Part shown: positions 12,511-29,349 of the stretch, piece after piece | How the letters are laid out: every line of letters starts with the position of its first letter | How positions within the stretch are numbered: the stretch's first letter is position 1 | Assembly: GCA_002104895.1 (NCBI GenBank) | Contig: MCFG01000008.1 | Coordinates: forward strand, 65,001-125,000 | Source of the DNA: Anaeromyces robustus | Lineage: Eukaryota; Neocallimastigomycota; Neocallimastigomycetes; Neocallimastigales; Neocallimastigaceae | DNA length: 60,000 nt | Direction of reading: 5' to 3' | Notes under the pieces: model-generated | What the model was told of the DNA's origin: nothing | Databases searched by the model: none | Seen by the model: only the letters and a program-made list of their open reading frames with translations | Made by a program: the position numbers and the translations under genes

Positions 12511-14909
12511 TTACATCATACCCATTGGCATACCAGCTGGTGGTGCTGGTGGTTCATCATCTGGTCCATCAACAATCATACATTCAGAGGTAGTTAATAA
12601 ACTAGCAACACCACTAGCATCAACAATAGCTGTACGAACAACTTTAACTGGATCAATAATACCAGCCTTAAGCATATCACAATATTCACCATTGTAGGCA
12701 TCATAACCATAATTAAATGGTTTATAATCCTTCTTTGATACACTCTTATCTTCAACTCCCTTAACTTCAAAACTGTTGTATAAACGACCAACAACAACAG
12801 CACCTTCACCACCAGCATTATTAACAATAGTTTTACATGGTTCTTGAATAGCTTTTTTAACAAGATCAATACCAAGTTGTTGATCAAAAGTATCAGCCTT
12901 TAAGTTAGTAAGAACCTTAGAAGCCTTAAGTAAAGCTGTACCACCACCTGGAACAATACCTTCTTCAATAGCAGCACGAGTAGCATGTAAAGCATCAACA
13001 AATCTATCCTTCTTTTCACCAACTTCAACTTCTGAAACACCACCAACCTTAATAACAGCAACACCACCAGTTAATTTAGCTAAACGTTCTTCATGCTTTT
13101 CTTTTTCATACATAGAAAGATCAGCTTCTTTAATAATACTTCTAATTTGATTACATCTTTCAGCAATCTTAGCCTTATCACCAGCACCCTTTAAGAAAAC
13201 AGTATCATCTCTAGTAACAGTAATTCTTTCACATGTACCAAGATGTTCTTCAGTAAGTTTATCTAAAGTTAATTCAACATTAGCACTCATAACAGTAGCA
13301 TTAGTAAGGCAGGCAATATCACCTAAATTGTTCTTACGATGATCACCATAACCTGGAGCCTTAATACAACAAACTTGGACTTGACCACGAATCTTATTAA
13401 GAACACAGGTAGCTAAAGCATCACCTTCAACATCATCAGCAATAATTAAAAGTGGTCTACGGCTATTGGCAGCAATTTCTAAAGCTGGAACAATATCTTG
13501 AACAGTAGAAATCTTTTCTTCACAAATTAAAATGTATGGGTTTTCAAGTTCACATTTCTTACCCTTGTTATCAGTAATGAAATGTGGAGATAAGTAACCA
13601 TTATCGAATTTCATACCTTCAGTAACAATTAATTCATCTTCAAGAGTTTTACCTTCATGAATGTTAATAACACCATCCTTACCGACCTTTTTCATAGCCT
13701 CAGCTAAAAGATCACCAATATGTTTATCACCATTGGCGGAAATAGTACCAACTTGAGCGATTTCTTCAAAAGTTGAAATTGGGTGTGCTTGTTCCTTAAG
13801 GAAATCAACAACTACATCAACAGCTTTTTGAACACCTCTTCTAAGATCAACTGGGTTAATACCAGCTGAAACATTCTTTAAACCTTCGGCAAAAATAGCT
13901 CTAGCAAGAACTATATATATTTATTTTTTAGTTTTCAAAATAATATTAAATATATATAATATATATATATATTTTTTAATTTTTTAATTAATAAAAAATT
14001 AATATTTAAAGATTAATATAATATAATAATTATTATTTTATTAATAATTTTTATAATATTATTTATAATCAATATATTAAAATTATAATTTATATATATA
14101 TATATTTTTTACTATTTATTTTATATTATAAAAAACCTATAAATATTTACCAGTAGCAGTTGTAGTACCATCACCAGCTTCATCATTTGTTTTGTTGGCA
14201 ACATCTTGAACAATTCTAGCACCTAAATTTTCGAATTTATCTTCAAGTTCAACAGACTTAGCAACAGTAACACCATCCTTAGTAATCTTTGGTGGGTCAA
14301 ATTCTTGTTCTATTAATATTTATTATTTGATTTATAAAAAAAAAGATTAAAAATTTAATAATTTGTTACTAAATATTAAATTTTTATAAAGAAAATATTT
14401 AAAATTTCTATATCAATTTTTTAAATTATTATCAAATATTATATAAATTTCTATAACGAAAATATTTTAAATTTCTATATTAAATTCTTAAATTATTACT
14501 ATTTTTTCAAATAAAATTTCATATTTAAATAAAAAAATTACTACTTATAATTTTTTTATTTAAATGTAAATTTTTTTTTATATTTAAATAATTATATTAC
14601 TACTTATAATTATTTTATTTAAAAGTAAATTTTTTTTTATATTTAAATTTAAAACAAATTACCAATTAAGACATTTCTTCCTTTTGGACCTAAGGTAACA
14701 GAAACAGCTTTAGCTAAAATATTAACACCCTTAGCAAGCTTATCACGACCTTCTTGAGCAAAAATAATTTCCTTGTATTTACTAGAATAGTTACGTCTAG
14801 CTGTAAGAGCCATGGTATTAGAAGCAACAGCTAAAGAAGGAGCTACAGCTCTTCTAATACCAGTTTTAATCATACCATTACAAATTAAAGATTTTTGAGC
14901 AGATAACAT
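12511..14909 (-). CDS. HSP60: Hydrogenosomal/mitochondrial-type chaperonin Hsp60 (GroEL family)
   Basis: Three exons join in frame: 14663-14909, 14151-14309 and 12511-13910, with GT-AG introns of 353 and 240 bp. The product is 601 aa. Hsp60 forms the ring ATPase that folds imported proteins. Seen in the protein: an N-terminal presequence rich in Arg, Ser and Ala ([12 protein letters not shown] onward) ending at RNYSS, then [18 protein letters not shown] as the likely mature start; [10 protein letters not shown]; the ATP-site motif GDGTTTAT in exon 2; the family signature [16 protein letters not shown]; and the Gly-Met C-terminal tail GMPMGMM. In anaerobic fungi, which lack mitochondria proper, such a presequence targets the hydrogenosome; that target is inferred from family knowledge. 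Codons are more G/C-rich than in neighbouring genes, as expected for high expression. HSP10 lies upstream on the opposite strand. Confidence 0.97.
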
Positions 14910-16939
14910 CTTTAATTCTATTTCTATTAATTTGAATTATATTGTATGTATATATATAATACCATATTAATAAAGTTAATTTTATTTTATTTTTTAAAAT
15001 TGATAATATATATCATTTATATTTTATTGTTTCATTTTGATTATATTTTTTCAAAATTAAAAAATATTGAATTCAAATTTAATATAAAAAAAATTTTAAT
15101 TAAATATTCTCTCTCTTTTTTTTCTTTTTCTTTTTTTTTTTGTATAATATGTATATTCTTTTTTTTTTTTCTATGAAATAATTTGATTAGAATATTGATT
15201 GGTTTATTATAATTTATAACAATTGATAAATTTATTGTTTTTCTGGATTACTTTACAGACTGACTATATATAAAAAATTTTATTTCCATGAATATTATTT
15301 TAATTTTTTAAATTTGATTACTCTTTATTAAAAAAAATGAATTCAATTCAAAAACTTCAAGTGTAAAACAAACTTAGATTAATTTTTAATTATATAAAAT
15401 AATAAAATTAATTTAATAAAGCTTCTTACCTATAAAAATTTAAAATAAATCTATAATCAATAAATAATATTTAATAAAATAAAAGTAAATTTATTTTAAA
15501 TTTATTATATATAATTATCTTTTTGATTTAAAATAAATTTAAAAAATAAATGAAGCAAAGAGTAAAAAAAAAAAAAAATCAACTATTATTATAACTATTA
15601 TATAATTTATTAGAAAATTGTTAATTCAATTAAGATTATATATATATCCTATTTTTTATTTATTATTAATAATATATTATTTATATATTATTAATATATT
15701 ATTAGTATATGAGATCAAATAATTTTTATATATTTACATTAAAATGAAGAAAAAATCTTTAATTTTCTATATGGATTTAATATTTTTTTTTTCAGTAATC
15801 TTAAATAAAAAAAATTTTTTTTAAAAAATAATAATAAAAAAAAGAAAAAATTTACTCTATATTATTTATTATTATTTATAATTAAAATATATATATTAAA
15901 ATATTATTGAGTGATATAACCATATAACTTTTTTATCCTTAGGTTTAACAATTAATAAATTCATTATTTCATATATAAATGAAAATTTTTATATGATATT
16001 AACAATTCTTTATTTGATATAAATTTTTTTTTTCATCTTCTATTAAATTTATATTTAACAATTTTTTATATAACTTTTATATATTTTATTAAATATAGAG
16101 TTTATTTTATTAATATAATATAAAAAATAACTTTTATATTTATATAGTAATAATTATTAATATAATACTATGAAAAAATATTTTATACAACTATCTTAAT
16201 TCTCTTTTATTATAAAATTTTAACAACTTATAACTTTTTTATGATTATTTTTTCCTCATTTTCAATTTCATTTTACCATACATTTAAATTTTTTTTCTCC
16301 TTGGTCTTTAATCATTTTGGTATTGCTATCAAGCTACAACCATTCTTTTTTTTTTTTTGTATGTATAATACAGCATAACCAAAAAATTTTATTAATAATA
16401 TTTTTCTTTTTTCTTTCTAATTATTTCCTCGGATATACAAATTTTATCCATTTAAAAAAAATAAATTGAAATTGAGAAATATGAATATATTATAATATAT
16501 TCATAATATATTATATAGGTAGAGGGTTGATAATACTATATAGGTAGAGGGTTGATAATACATTTTTTGAATAATAAATTTACAAAAAAGATTATATTAC
16601 ATTTTCTATTGAATTAGATCATATATTATAATATATTGTAATATATTATAATATATTATTTTAAACTTTTTCGTATTTCATTATTCAAATTCAATTATTT
16701 CTATATACTATAATATAATGTAATATATGTTAATTAATTTATTATGTAATTTTCGTAATTAAAGTTTTTTTTTTTTTTTTTTTTTTTTTTGTAAATCACA
16801 TTAATATTTTATTGGTTAATTTTTTGTAAATATACAAATTTATCTTAATTCAAATATTCAGAACATTAACATTCAAGAGAAATCAAGTATAAGGAATAGT
16901 GAATAGTGTAGTAATAAAGGAAACTACTCTTAATTATTC

Positions 16940-16974
<35 letters not shown>

Positions 16975-17654
16975 GAATTTTGTTATTATCATTATTTTAA
17001 ATCGTTAAGTACTCTCAATCTCAATAGTTATAATATTTATTTTATAATATAAAAAATTAATATCGATTAAAACAAAATATTGAATATAATTGTTATAAAT
17101 ATATTTAATTAAAATTTATATGATTTCCTCATAAATTTTTGTTACATATATAAAAAAAGTTATTAAAGAAGCAACTTAATGTTGCTCAATGATAACAAAT
17201 ATTTTTATTTTTATTTAAAATTTTTATTAAATAAATTATCATTTTTATTAATAAGTTTTTTAATAATAAGCTATTTTTTTTTTTTTAAATATTATTATTT
17301 ATATAATTTTATTGTAGTAAATAATTATACATGTATATTTTATATTAATAATATTTAAATATTACTATTTTTTTCTATAGTTTATTTATTATTTAATATA
17401 TTATTAAATACATTATTATTATAATATATATTTTTAATTATATATTGATAAATTAATATATATTAAACTTATTTATAATATAAATAGAAATGAATGGAAT
17501 TAATAACAATTATATATATATAAAATTTTTTTTAATAAGAAACAAAAAATTTCAAAAAAAAAAAAAAAAAAAAATTTTTTTTAATTCTTTGCTTACAATA
17601 AATTTAATAATTTCAAATTTTTTAAATTATTACATTTAAATTATATATACAAAA
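14910..17654. promoter_or_regulatory. Shared upstream region between HSP60 and HSP10
   Basis: The 2.7 kb lies between the two divergent start codons and holds no other gene. It must contain both promoters. A loose heat-shock-like cluster (TTCAGAAC then TTCAAGAGAAA) occurs at 16857-16881, but spacing is not canonical. A 25-bp duplication lies at 16514-16561, an AAT run near 16940-16970 and a long T-run at about 16766-16790. No clear TATA box can be separated from the AT-rich background. Confidence 0.4.
16514..16561. repeat. 25-bp tandem duplication
   Basis: TATAGGTAGAGGGTTGATAA occurs twice, 25 bp apart, in perfect copies. It is unusually G-rich for this DNA and lies in the HSP60/HSP10 upstream region. 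Confidence 0.9.
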
Positions 17655-18280
17655 ATGTTCAATTCTTTAGTTACCAGAGTTAACCCAATGAAGATGTCTC
17701 TTCGTTTCACTTCCGTAAGTTTTCAAATTTAAATGAATTATCAATGAAATTTAATAAAATATTTTAATATAATAAATCTACAATATAGTTATTATCTTTA
17801 TAATATTAAATTTTTAGATTATTTTATTTTATAAGTAATAATAAATAATATAATTGTTATAATTTGTTATATAAAATTTGATATATTAATATTCTATATT
17901 ATTTTATATAATATTTTATAAAAAATATAATTTTTAAATTTATAATTTTCATTAAAATTTATTGAAATTAGAGCATTTCATCAGTTGGTAAGAAGGTTGT
18001 TCCATTATTCGATAGAGTTCTTGTTCAACGTGTTAAGCCAGAAAGCAAAACCAATGCTGGTATTTACATACCACAAAAGTCTCAAGAAACTTTAAATGAA
18101 GCTCTTGTTATTGCTACTGGACCAGGTCTTACTGATCGTCAAACCGGTAAACTTATTCCAATGGCTGTCAAACCAGGAGACCGTGTTCTTCTTCCAAACT
18201 TTGGTGGTAACACTGTTAACATTGGCAAGGAAGAATTCATTTTATACCGTGATACTGATTTCTTAGCTAAGCTTCAATAA
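17655..18280 (+). CDS. HSP10: Hydrogenosomal/mitochondrial-type co-chaperonin Hsp10 (GroES family)
   Basis: Two exons, 17655-17714 and 17972-18280, are joined across a 257-bp intron with GTAAGT donor and TTAG acceptor. The product is 122 aa. Hsp10 forms the heptameric lid of the Hsp60 chamber. Exon 1 encodes just the presequence MFNSLVTRVNPMKMSLRFTS, so the intron separates targeting signal from mature domain. Exon 2 gives the whole GroES fold: VVPLFDRVLVQRV, the mobile-loop region KTNAGIYIPQKSQE, VKPGDRVLLPNFGGN, and EEFILYRDTDFLA at the end. The mature part has the usual GroES length of about 100 residues. Codon use (GGT, GTT, CTT, AAG) matches HSP60. Head-to-head placement with HSP60 suggests co-expression. 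Confidence 0.97.
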
Positions 18281-19488
18281 ATTATTTAGCTATCGTATTT
18301 TTAATACATAAGAAATGGAAATATTCAATCAATAAAATAAATTTCTTTATCATACTTATTATAAAGAAATATTAAGTATTATAAAACAATGGTAAAAAAA
18401 AAAAAAAAAAAAAAAAAAACAAAAACAACTAAAAAATAAAAAAATAAAAAGTGAAAAAAATTATAAAGCACATATATAATTTTCAAAATAATTAAAATAA
18501 AATATAAAACATTAATTATATCATAAAATAATATAACTCACAAAATTAAGAACTATAAAAGAAAAATTTATATATAAAATTTGAAGAAATTTATTTATAA
18601 TAACAAAAAAAAAACTGTACAAAATAATAAATAAAAGTTATTAAAAATAAAAATAATTAGAATCAATATTCAAAATAAAAAAAAAAATATAGAATATGAA
18701 TTAATTTTTTCAAATAAAATAAAAATAAAAATAAAAAAAACATATAAATGTAATAAAAATAATATATATTTAAATTTTTATAATTTATTTAAATAAACTA
18801 ATCGAAATAAAAAATAAAATTAAAATAATAAAAATTATAAAATATGTAACATTTCTACTAAGGTTTTAAGATAATAATATAAAATAATATATTATTATTA
18901 TTATTATTAAAATTATTATTATTTTATTTTAATTTTTTTTATTTTTATTAATAATTTAATTATTTGTTATTATTAATATACAGTAATTGTTTTTTATAGT
19001 TGTTATTTATCATTGTAAATATTTAATAATATATTTTATATAAACATATATTATAAAGTTAAAATATATTTAACATAATTGTAATATTTATATAAATATT
19101 TATTATATTATATTATTTGATTTCTTTATTCTTAAAATAATTATAAATATATATATGTACTTATTTTTATTATTATTTTTTATTTCATATATATATATAT
19201 ATATTTATTTTGTATTTTGTTCCTTTCTCTCTCCTTAATTATTATTATTTTTATTATTATTATTTTACTTTTTTTTTTATTTTATTTCTTTCTTTTTCAT
19301 TGTTGTTAATAAAATAATAAAAAAAATTTTTTTTGTATCATATATATATATCTGATTTCTTAATTTTTATTTTTTAATTTTTTTTTTTGTTAATACTTAT
19401 TAAAGGTATAAAAAATAGTAACTAGAAAATAAATATTGATATGAAATAAAAGCGAGTAACAAAAAAAAAATGTTTTAAAAAAAAAAGA
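18281..19488. other. Intergenic between convergent HSP10 and SURF4
   Basis: This is the shared 3' side of HSP10 (plus) and SURF4 (minus). It is AT-rich, with a long A-run near 18397-18419 and TA tracts. No gene or defined terminator is visible. Confidence 0.6.
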
Positions 19489-20414
19489 CTATAGATCTTT
19501 TTTCTTCTCATCAATACTTAATTCACCAGCACCTTCATAAGCTAGTAAAAGTAAAGATCCAGCAATACCTAACATTTGGAAGAATTCAAATCTTACTTCT
19601 CTTTCGTAGTACTTTTTATATAAAATAATTTATGAATAAAAAAATTAAATAATAAATATATTATTATTATATAAATATATATATATATATATAAACATAA
19701 AAAATTTTAAATTAATAAAAAATATTTTAAAATAAAACAAATGAAAATACATATATATATATATATATATGTAATTAAAATATAAAATACTTACTGGATC
19801 TGGATTCTCCCACCATGGATATATAAAGAAGTTGACAATAAGAATACCAACACATAATATTGGACTAATAATTCTAACTTTATATCCAACACCAATCATA
19901 GCAAAAGCACAGGCACAAAGAATAATGATAACAAGTTTTAAGAAAATATGACTTTTAAAACTCATACCAATAAGTTGAGTTAAAAACAAAAAGGTAATCA
20001 TAATACGACCAGCGAGTTGTAAATATACAGAATTAGAATAAATAGGTATATCTGGTAAACCTATTTTAAATTGATGTTTTCCATCATCAAGATCTTTTGC
20101 CATAAGAAGGAATAAACCACCTAATACTGAAAATCTTCTGGTAATAATAATAGCATCCGTAAAATTATGATAAACAATTAAAGAAATAAATGAGAAACAT
20201 GTTAAACAAACAGTACATGGTGCAACAAGTTTGTTAAAAATGATTAATAATGAACACACTAATGAAGATAGTATAATGTTACATTGATAGAAATACCAAA
20301 AGATTCTAATGATATTGAAATAAGTTGGTCTTTCAAGTGTATTACTAATAAAAATATATATATATATATTAATAAAAAATAGATATAGTTAATATTTATA
20401 TATATAATAATAAC

Positions 20415-20473
<59 letters not shown>

Positions 20474-20908
20474 ATTAGTAATATTTATTTTCATTTTATA
20501 TATTATTATCAAATATTTAAGTATTAACAAATTATTATTATAATTATAAAACAATAAAATAAATATAAAAAAATATTTTTTTTTAATTTTTATTTTATTG
20601 TTTATTTTATAATTTATTTCTTATTATTTATTTATTAATGAAAACCTAATTTTTCAGTGTTCGAATTTAAATATTATTGTTTATATTAAATATGAACTAT
20701 AAATGATTTAAATCATATATTTCTCAGCATTAAAATTTCATTATAATCTTATAATAAATGAAAAAAAAATATTATCATATATTTACTATATATCAATAGA
20801 ATCTTGAATAAAAGCAGAAGTAATTAAAACTCTTGCAATAAATGGAATAATAGTTTTAGAATATCTTTTGATTCTGATATAAACTTCATCAATAAAATCG
20901 GAACTCAT
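19489..20908 (-). CDS. SURF4: SURF4/Erv29-type ER cargo receptor
   Basis: Three exons join in frame: 20787-20908, 19795-20344 and 19489-19611, with introns of 442 and 183 bp. The product is 264 aa, close to animal SURF4 (about 270). The family packages soluble secretory cargo into COPII vesicles and cycles between ER and Golgi. The N-terminus (MSSDFIDEVYIRIKRYSKTI) is a cytosolic amphipathic stretch. It is followed by about seven hydrophobic segments, the family-typical RRFSVLGGLFLLMA and YLQLAGRIMITFLFLTQL, and in exon 3 YYEREVRFEFFQMLGIAGSL. The tail ends KKKDL, a KKxx-type dilysine signal for COPI retrieval to the ER, as in SURF4. Intron 1 contains an AAT repeat at 20415-20471. In a fungus that secretes large amounts of plant-wall enzymes, the receptor probably serves enzyme export (inference). 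Confidence 0.95.
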
Positions 20909-22816
20909 TTTCTTTAAAATTTCAATTTTACTATTATTATTTATAATTATTCTTACTAAAAAAGAAATTCTTTTTTTTAGTTAAATGCTTTTAAATCAAA
21001 TATATTATTATTTATTATAATAATATATATATATATTCAAAGTGCTGTAATTAATTTATTTATTTTTCTTCTTTAAAAAAAAAAAAAAAAAAATTTTACA
21101 GAAACCTAATAATTGTCATAATATATTATGTAATATAAATGAATATAGTAAAATATATATAAATTAATAATGTAATTTATGAAATTTTCTAAAATATACT
21201 AAAATTTTTTTATTTTTTTATTTAAAAAAAAAAGAAAGAAAGAAAAATAATAATATATATTTTTTTATTTAATAGAATTGTTTTGTTTAATAATACTTAC
21301 CTTTTTAATAATTGCTTTGTTTTTATTTTTTTTTTAAAAAAAAAAAAATATTTTTCAAAATTAAATTTTTATATTTATAATTTTCAAAAATTTTTAATTT
21401 ATTAAATAATTTAATTTATATTAATTAAAAAAGAAAAAAAAAATGACAGTTTTAATAAAAACATTCATATTGTTAAAATTTTATAAAAGTGTTATAAAAT
21501 CAGATAGTTTATATATATATATTTTAAATAATAATAATATGATAATTATATACATTTTTTTTATTTATAAGAAAAATAAATAAATATATATATATTTTAT
21601 AAAAATTATTATAGATTAATTTTTAAGTAAAATACAATAAATAATTAAAAAATAAAGCATATTTTTTATTCATGTTTTAATGATTTTGAAATTATTAAAC
21701 TTTAAAACAATATTGTATTTAAGTAATATATTAAAATTGTATTTTAAATGTAAATAACAACACAAAAGAAAACTTTTGGAATAATTATTTTAATATGTAT
21801 TAAAGTATAATAAATGTAAACAAAAATAAAATATATATAAAATTTAACCAAATAAAACAAATAAAAAAAATTAAAACAAATAAAATATATTTAAACTATG
21901 TATATAACATATATATACATATATAATACTAAAAATATTAAAAGATACAATATTTTAATGAAAATAAAATTATACCTGTTATTTATTAATATATAAAAAA
22001 TTAATTTATATATAGCTTATATATATACTCAACAATTAATACTAATTTCTTTTTTAATGATAATAATGTTACATTAATTTTTTTTTTTTTTTTTCAATAT
22101 ATATTTTTATTTTAAAGATAATTAAGGTATAAAAGAAAATGTAAAAAAAATATGTATATATATAATATAAATATGGATTATCCATCGAAAAATTATAATA
22201 AGTTTAAATTATATTTATAGTAGCACAAAAATTATATATTTCTATTCATAAATTTATTATTTTCTAACATAAATATATTTTTTTATATGGAAAAACATGT
22301 GTCACGAATTTTTTTTTTTCTATTAATATATAAAAACATAATAAAATATTTTTTAAATTTCTATATTTCTTATTTCATTTCTTGCATCAATTACCCATTT
22401 AAATAAATACTTATATATATATATATATGTATATGCTTATATATATACTTATTTAAAAAAAAAAAAAGAAAAAAGAATTTTTAACTATTGAAATTTGAAA
22501 TAATAATTAATAAAAAAATAATAAAAATTAATATTGTTTAATAATATCATTGATTCTAAAAATTTATAATTTGTTTAATAATATCATTGATTCTAAAAAT
22601 TTATAATTTTATCAATATAAAAAATAATATTCTGGATATTTTTGTTTGACATTTTAATTTCAGTATTAATTCATTAGTATTTAAACTTATTATTTTTTAA
22701 TAATTAATATAATTAAAGAAGTAACAATAACAATATATATAAAATAAAATAATAAAATTATTTCAAAACTTATATAATAAGTATTAATGTATTAAAGCTA
22801 TAATTAAAAAAAAAAA
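20909..22816. other. Divergent upstream region of SURF4 and CDK7
   Basis: No gene is visible. The region is AT-rich with A-runs near 21076 and 22450 and a 37-bp duplication at 22534-22608. It must hold both promoters, but no element stands out. Confidence 0.6.
22534..22608. repeat. 37-bp tandem duplication
   Basis: TTGTTTAATAATATCATTGA begins at 22534 and again at 22571, and the two 37-bp copies are identical. It lies about 210 bp upstream of the CDK7 start codon. Confidence 0.9.
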
Positions 22817-25496
<2,680 letters not shown>

Positions 25497-26433
25497 AAAA
25501 TTTATATAGATTAAAATTTAACTTTATATATTTATTTATTTATTTTTAAAAAAATAATAATACTAATATAATAATAATCATAATAATAAAAACTACATTT
25601 ATTATAATTAATACAACGTCATCATTCATTCATAATCCTCATTTCCTAATCATAATCAATTATAATAATAAATAATTGAAATTTTGATTTTTCTTATTTT
25701 TTTCATATTTATAAAAATTTTTGTTTCATTTTTTTTTTTTTTCATTTTATATTACTAATATATTATCACTCCCCCCTCGTATATAATTTCAAAATAAATA
25801 AAAGTCAAATAAAATAATAACATATTAAAAATAGCACATTTAATTAACAATTATTAAATATATAATGCATTTTTATTTTTTTTTATTTTTTTTTTTTTAT
25901 TTATTTATTTATTTATAATTTAATTTATTTTATATTATTATTACTTATTTTTATTTTTTTTTTTTTTTATTATTATTATTATTATCATATTTTATATTTT
26001 ATATGTTATTTAATAAAAAATTTTTAAATATTATTTTCTCTTTTTTACTTTTACTTTTTCTTTTTTTTTTTTTTTTTCTTTTTTTTTTTTTTTCTTTTTC
26101 TTTCTTCTTATTTATCTTTTAAATATATTTTTTCTTATTTTCTTTTTTTTTTTTTTTATATTTTATTGCTATTATTCTTTTTTTATTATGTTATTAATAG
26201 ACTATAAATAAATAAATAATATGAAAAAAAGTATATATATTTGAATAATGATAATAGAATGAAAGTTTAAAAAAAAAAAAACTTTAAATAATATTAAAAA
26301 AAAATTAATAAACTTATAATATATAATATATTATTTATTTCATATTATGTAATTATTATACTATAATTATTGAATATTTATTATAAAAAAAGAAAAAGAA
26401 AAAAAAAAAAAAGAAAGAAAAAAGAAAATAGAG

Positions 26434-26473
<40 letters not shown>

Positions 26474-27068
26474 AAGTAGAAAATAATATGAGTTTGTAAA
26501 ATCGAAATAGAAAAAAAAATTTAATTATATTGAACTTTTTTATTTAGTTCTAAAATATCTAAAATATATAATTTCTATTAAATTGATAATATTCCTTTTT
26601 CTTAAAATCTTTTTTTTTTTTTTTTTATTATTTTGTCTTTGTTTTTGTTTTTGTTTTTGTTTTTGTTTTTTTGTTTTTTGTTTTTTCTTGTTTTGCTTTG
26701 TATTCTTTTTTAGTTTTGTTTCTTTTTTTGTTTTGTTTTTTAATTTAAAATCTTTTATTATGATAATAATTATTATTATTTATATAATTTATATATTATT
26801 ATTTTATTGTAATTAGTACTGATGTATTTAAAATACAAGTAAAATAATTTATCGTTACTGTTAATGTTATTGTTATTATTATACTGTTGTTATAATACTA
26901 TATTAAAATAGTAATAATAATTTATAAGTTCTTTTATTACGTCGTCTTAATTTATTTAAAAATAAATATATATAATAAGGAAATAAAAAATAGAAATCTA
27001 TTTTTATTCTTTCTTTATTTTTCTTTTCTTATATAATAAATTTGATAATGAAAAATATAAAAAAAAAA
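25497..27068. other. Intergenic between convergent CDK7 and KIFBP
   Basis: Shared 3' region with long T-runs (about 26060-26155), a 28-base or longer A-run near 26445-26472, and TTTTTG repeats at 26638-26680. The small Phe/Cys-rich frame at 26583-26816 is a product of that repeat. No gene is seen. Confidence 0.6.
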
Positions 27069-28788
27069 TTATGCTATATGTAATGAAGTTAAGCACCAAT
27101 GATCAACTTTTGTTAAATTTGTTGTTTTTTCAATTTCTTGATCTACACTTTCTAATAATTGTTTTACATTCTTTATGAATATATAATTTTATATATAAAA
27201 ATATATATATATATATATATAAATTAAAAATTATATAAATATGGATACAAATATTTATTATATTTATGTGTAATAACAATTTATTAATATTTAATAATAT
27301 TATAAATATTACCTTTAATTTTTCATCATATTGATGTACATAATTCTTTTTACAATAAGTTAATACAGCTTCATATAATTTTTTACTAAAAATATTAAAA
27401 CAAACAAAAAAAAAAAATTTTTTTTTTTCATAATATATAATTAGAATAAATTAATCCATTGATAATTTTATAATATATTAAAATAACTTACCTTTTTTGA
27501 ATGTTTTCTAAATATTCATTTTTCATAGCTTCATCTTTAGAAACTTCTACATCACTTTCTTTCTCATTTTTGTCAGTATTTGGAATAACTATAATTCTTG
27601 ACCATAAAATACCCATTTTCCACCAAGTATTTAATATAGTTTTAACGATAGACTTTGGTATTGGATCTGGTATACGTTTAAGAGATGGATCAGCAAAGGA
27701 TATAATATATTCTTCAAGGAATTCAATAGATTTATAAGAGCTTAATTTAAATATAAATATATTTAAGAATAAAATCACAAAACATTAATAATAATTATAA
27801 TAAATTTTATTATATACCATTATTATTTATTCATATTAATAATTCATAAAATAAAAAAATAAAAAAAAAAAAAAAAAAAAAATATGATTTACTATTCATT
27901 AGCTCTTTTAACTGTTTCCAACTTTTCTTTCATTTCAGAAATTTCTTCATCTTCTAAAGATTTAATTTCACAATTAGCTAATTCTTCGTAAGCATCTGCA
28001 ATTTCTGCAATTAATGATTGAACAAGATTTGAATAATGTTCAAAACTTAATTGAGATTCTAATGGTAATAAACTTGAAATTCGTGCTTGATGAATAATAC
28101 TATTAAAATAAGTAAAAATAAAATAAAATAAAATAAAAAAAAAAATTAATTGAAAAATTCATATTAAAAAAAAAAAAAAATTATTGAATTCCCTAATTAT
28201 ATAATGATAAAAATATTTATAAATGTAATTTTTTTTTAAATAGTTCATTTTACCTGCATTCTTTTGTATCTAATTGGAAAACAGATAATAATTTATAAAA
28301 TTTACTAATTTCCTGTTAATTTATAATATTTAAATATATGTTAATTATTTGATTTAAATAATAATAATAGTAGTAGTAGTAATAGTAATAGTAATAATTT
28401 ACCAAATTAATGTTAACATGATCTGAAACATAACCATCAAAAATGTAAAAGTTTAAAGAATTTTCAAGACATTGAACACCTTCAATAAATAATTCTTTAG
28501 CCTTTTTTAATTTTTTTATTATATATAAATAAAAATAATTTAATGATAATAGTTTTTTTTAATAAGTATTATAAATTTATTTTATAAAATTGTTGAATAA
28601 AAAATTAAATAAAAAATTATTTTATTCCTTAAATGTAAATGTATATATAGATAATTATTAATTCATACTTCGTTAAAATTAGTAGCTAAATTAGAACTAA
28701 CTGGAGTACGTTTTGATTCAAATTGTAAAATATTAAATAATACTGGACCTACAGGACTATATATTATTTAATAATATACATAATAATA

Positions 28789-28835
<47 letters not shown>

Positions 28836-29295
28836 AAATAAATATATAATAAGAATAGATATGTATAAAAGATCAAAAAATAAAATTTTATTTACCTTGG
28901 TAAATTTAAATTATATTTTATATTTCCTGCTTCATAACGTTTACTTTAATATTATATACATAATAAAAATATAATTATATAATAATAATAATAATAATAA
29001 TTTATATATTATATTATTTAATATTATTTATTTAAATGGTTAAATAATATTTAATAAATAAACTAATATTTATTTATTTATTAATAATAAAGATATATAA
29101 AAACTTATTGTATTTTAAATGTTTACTTACACACTCTCTTCTAAAGCAGCAAGATAAAATTTACCCCAACTCCAATTTAATTCAGCTTCTAATTTTTTAA
29201 TAGGATCTTCTTCAACATCTTCTGGAACAGTACTATTAGCATCAATCAATCCTGACATAAATTCAGCGCATGCTTTAATATTTTAAAAATTAAAT

Positions 29296-29349
<54 letters not shown>

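Noticed and set aside
16857-16881. Heat-shock element upstream of HSP60/HSP10
   Set aside because: TTC and GAA blocks are present but the spacing is not the regular 5-bp alternation. In such AT-rich DNA similar matches occur by chance.
26583-26816. Phe/Cys-rich small frame
   Set aside because: Product of TTTTTG repeats in the CDK7/KIFBP intergenic DNA.
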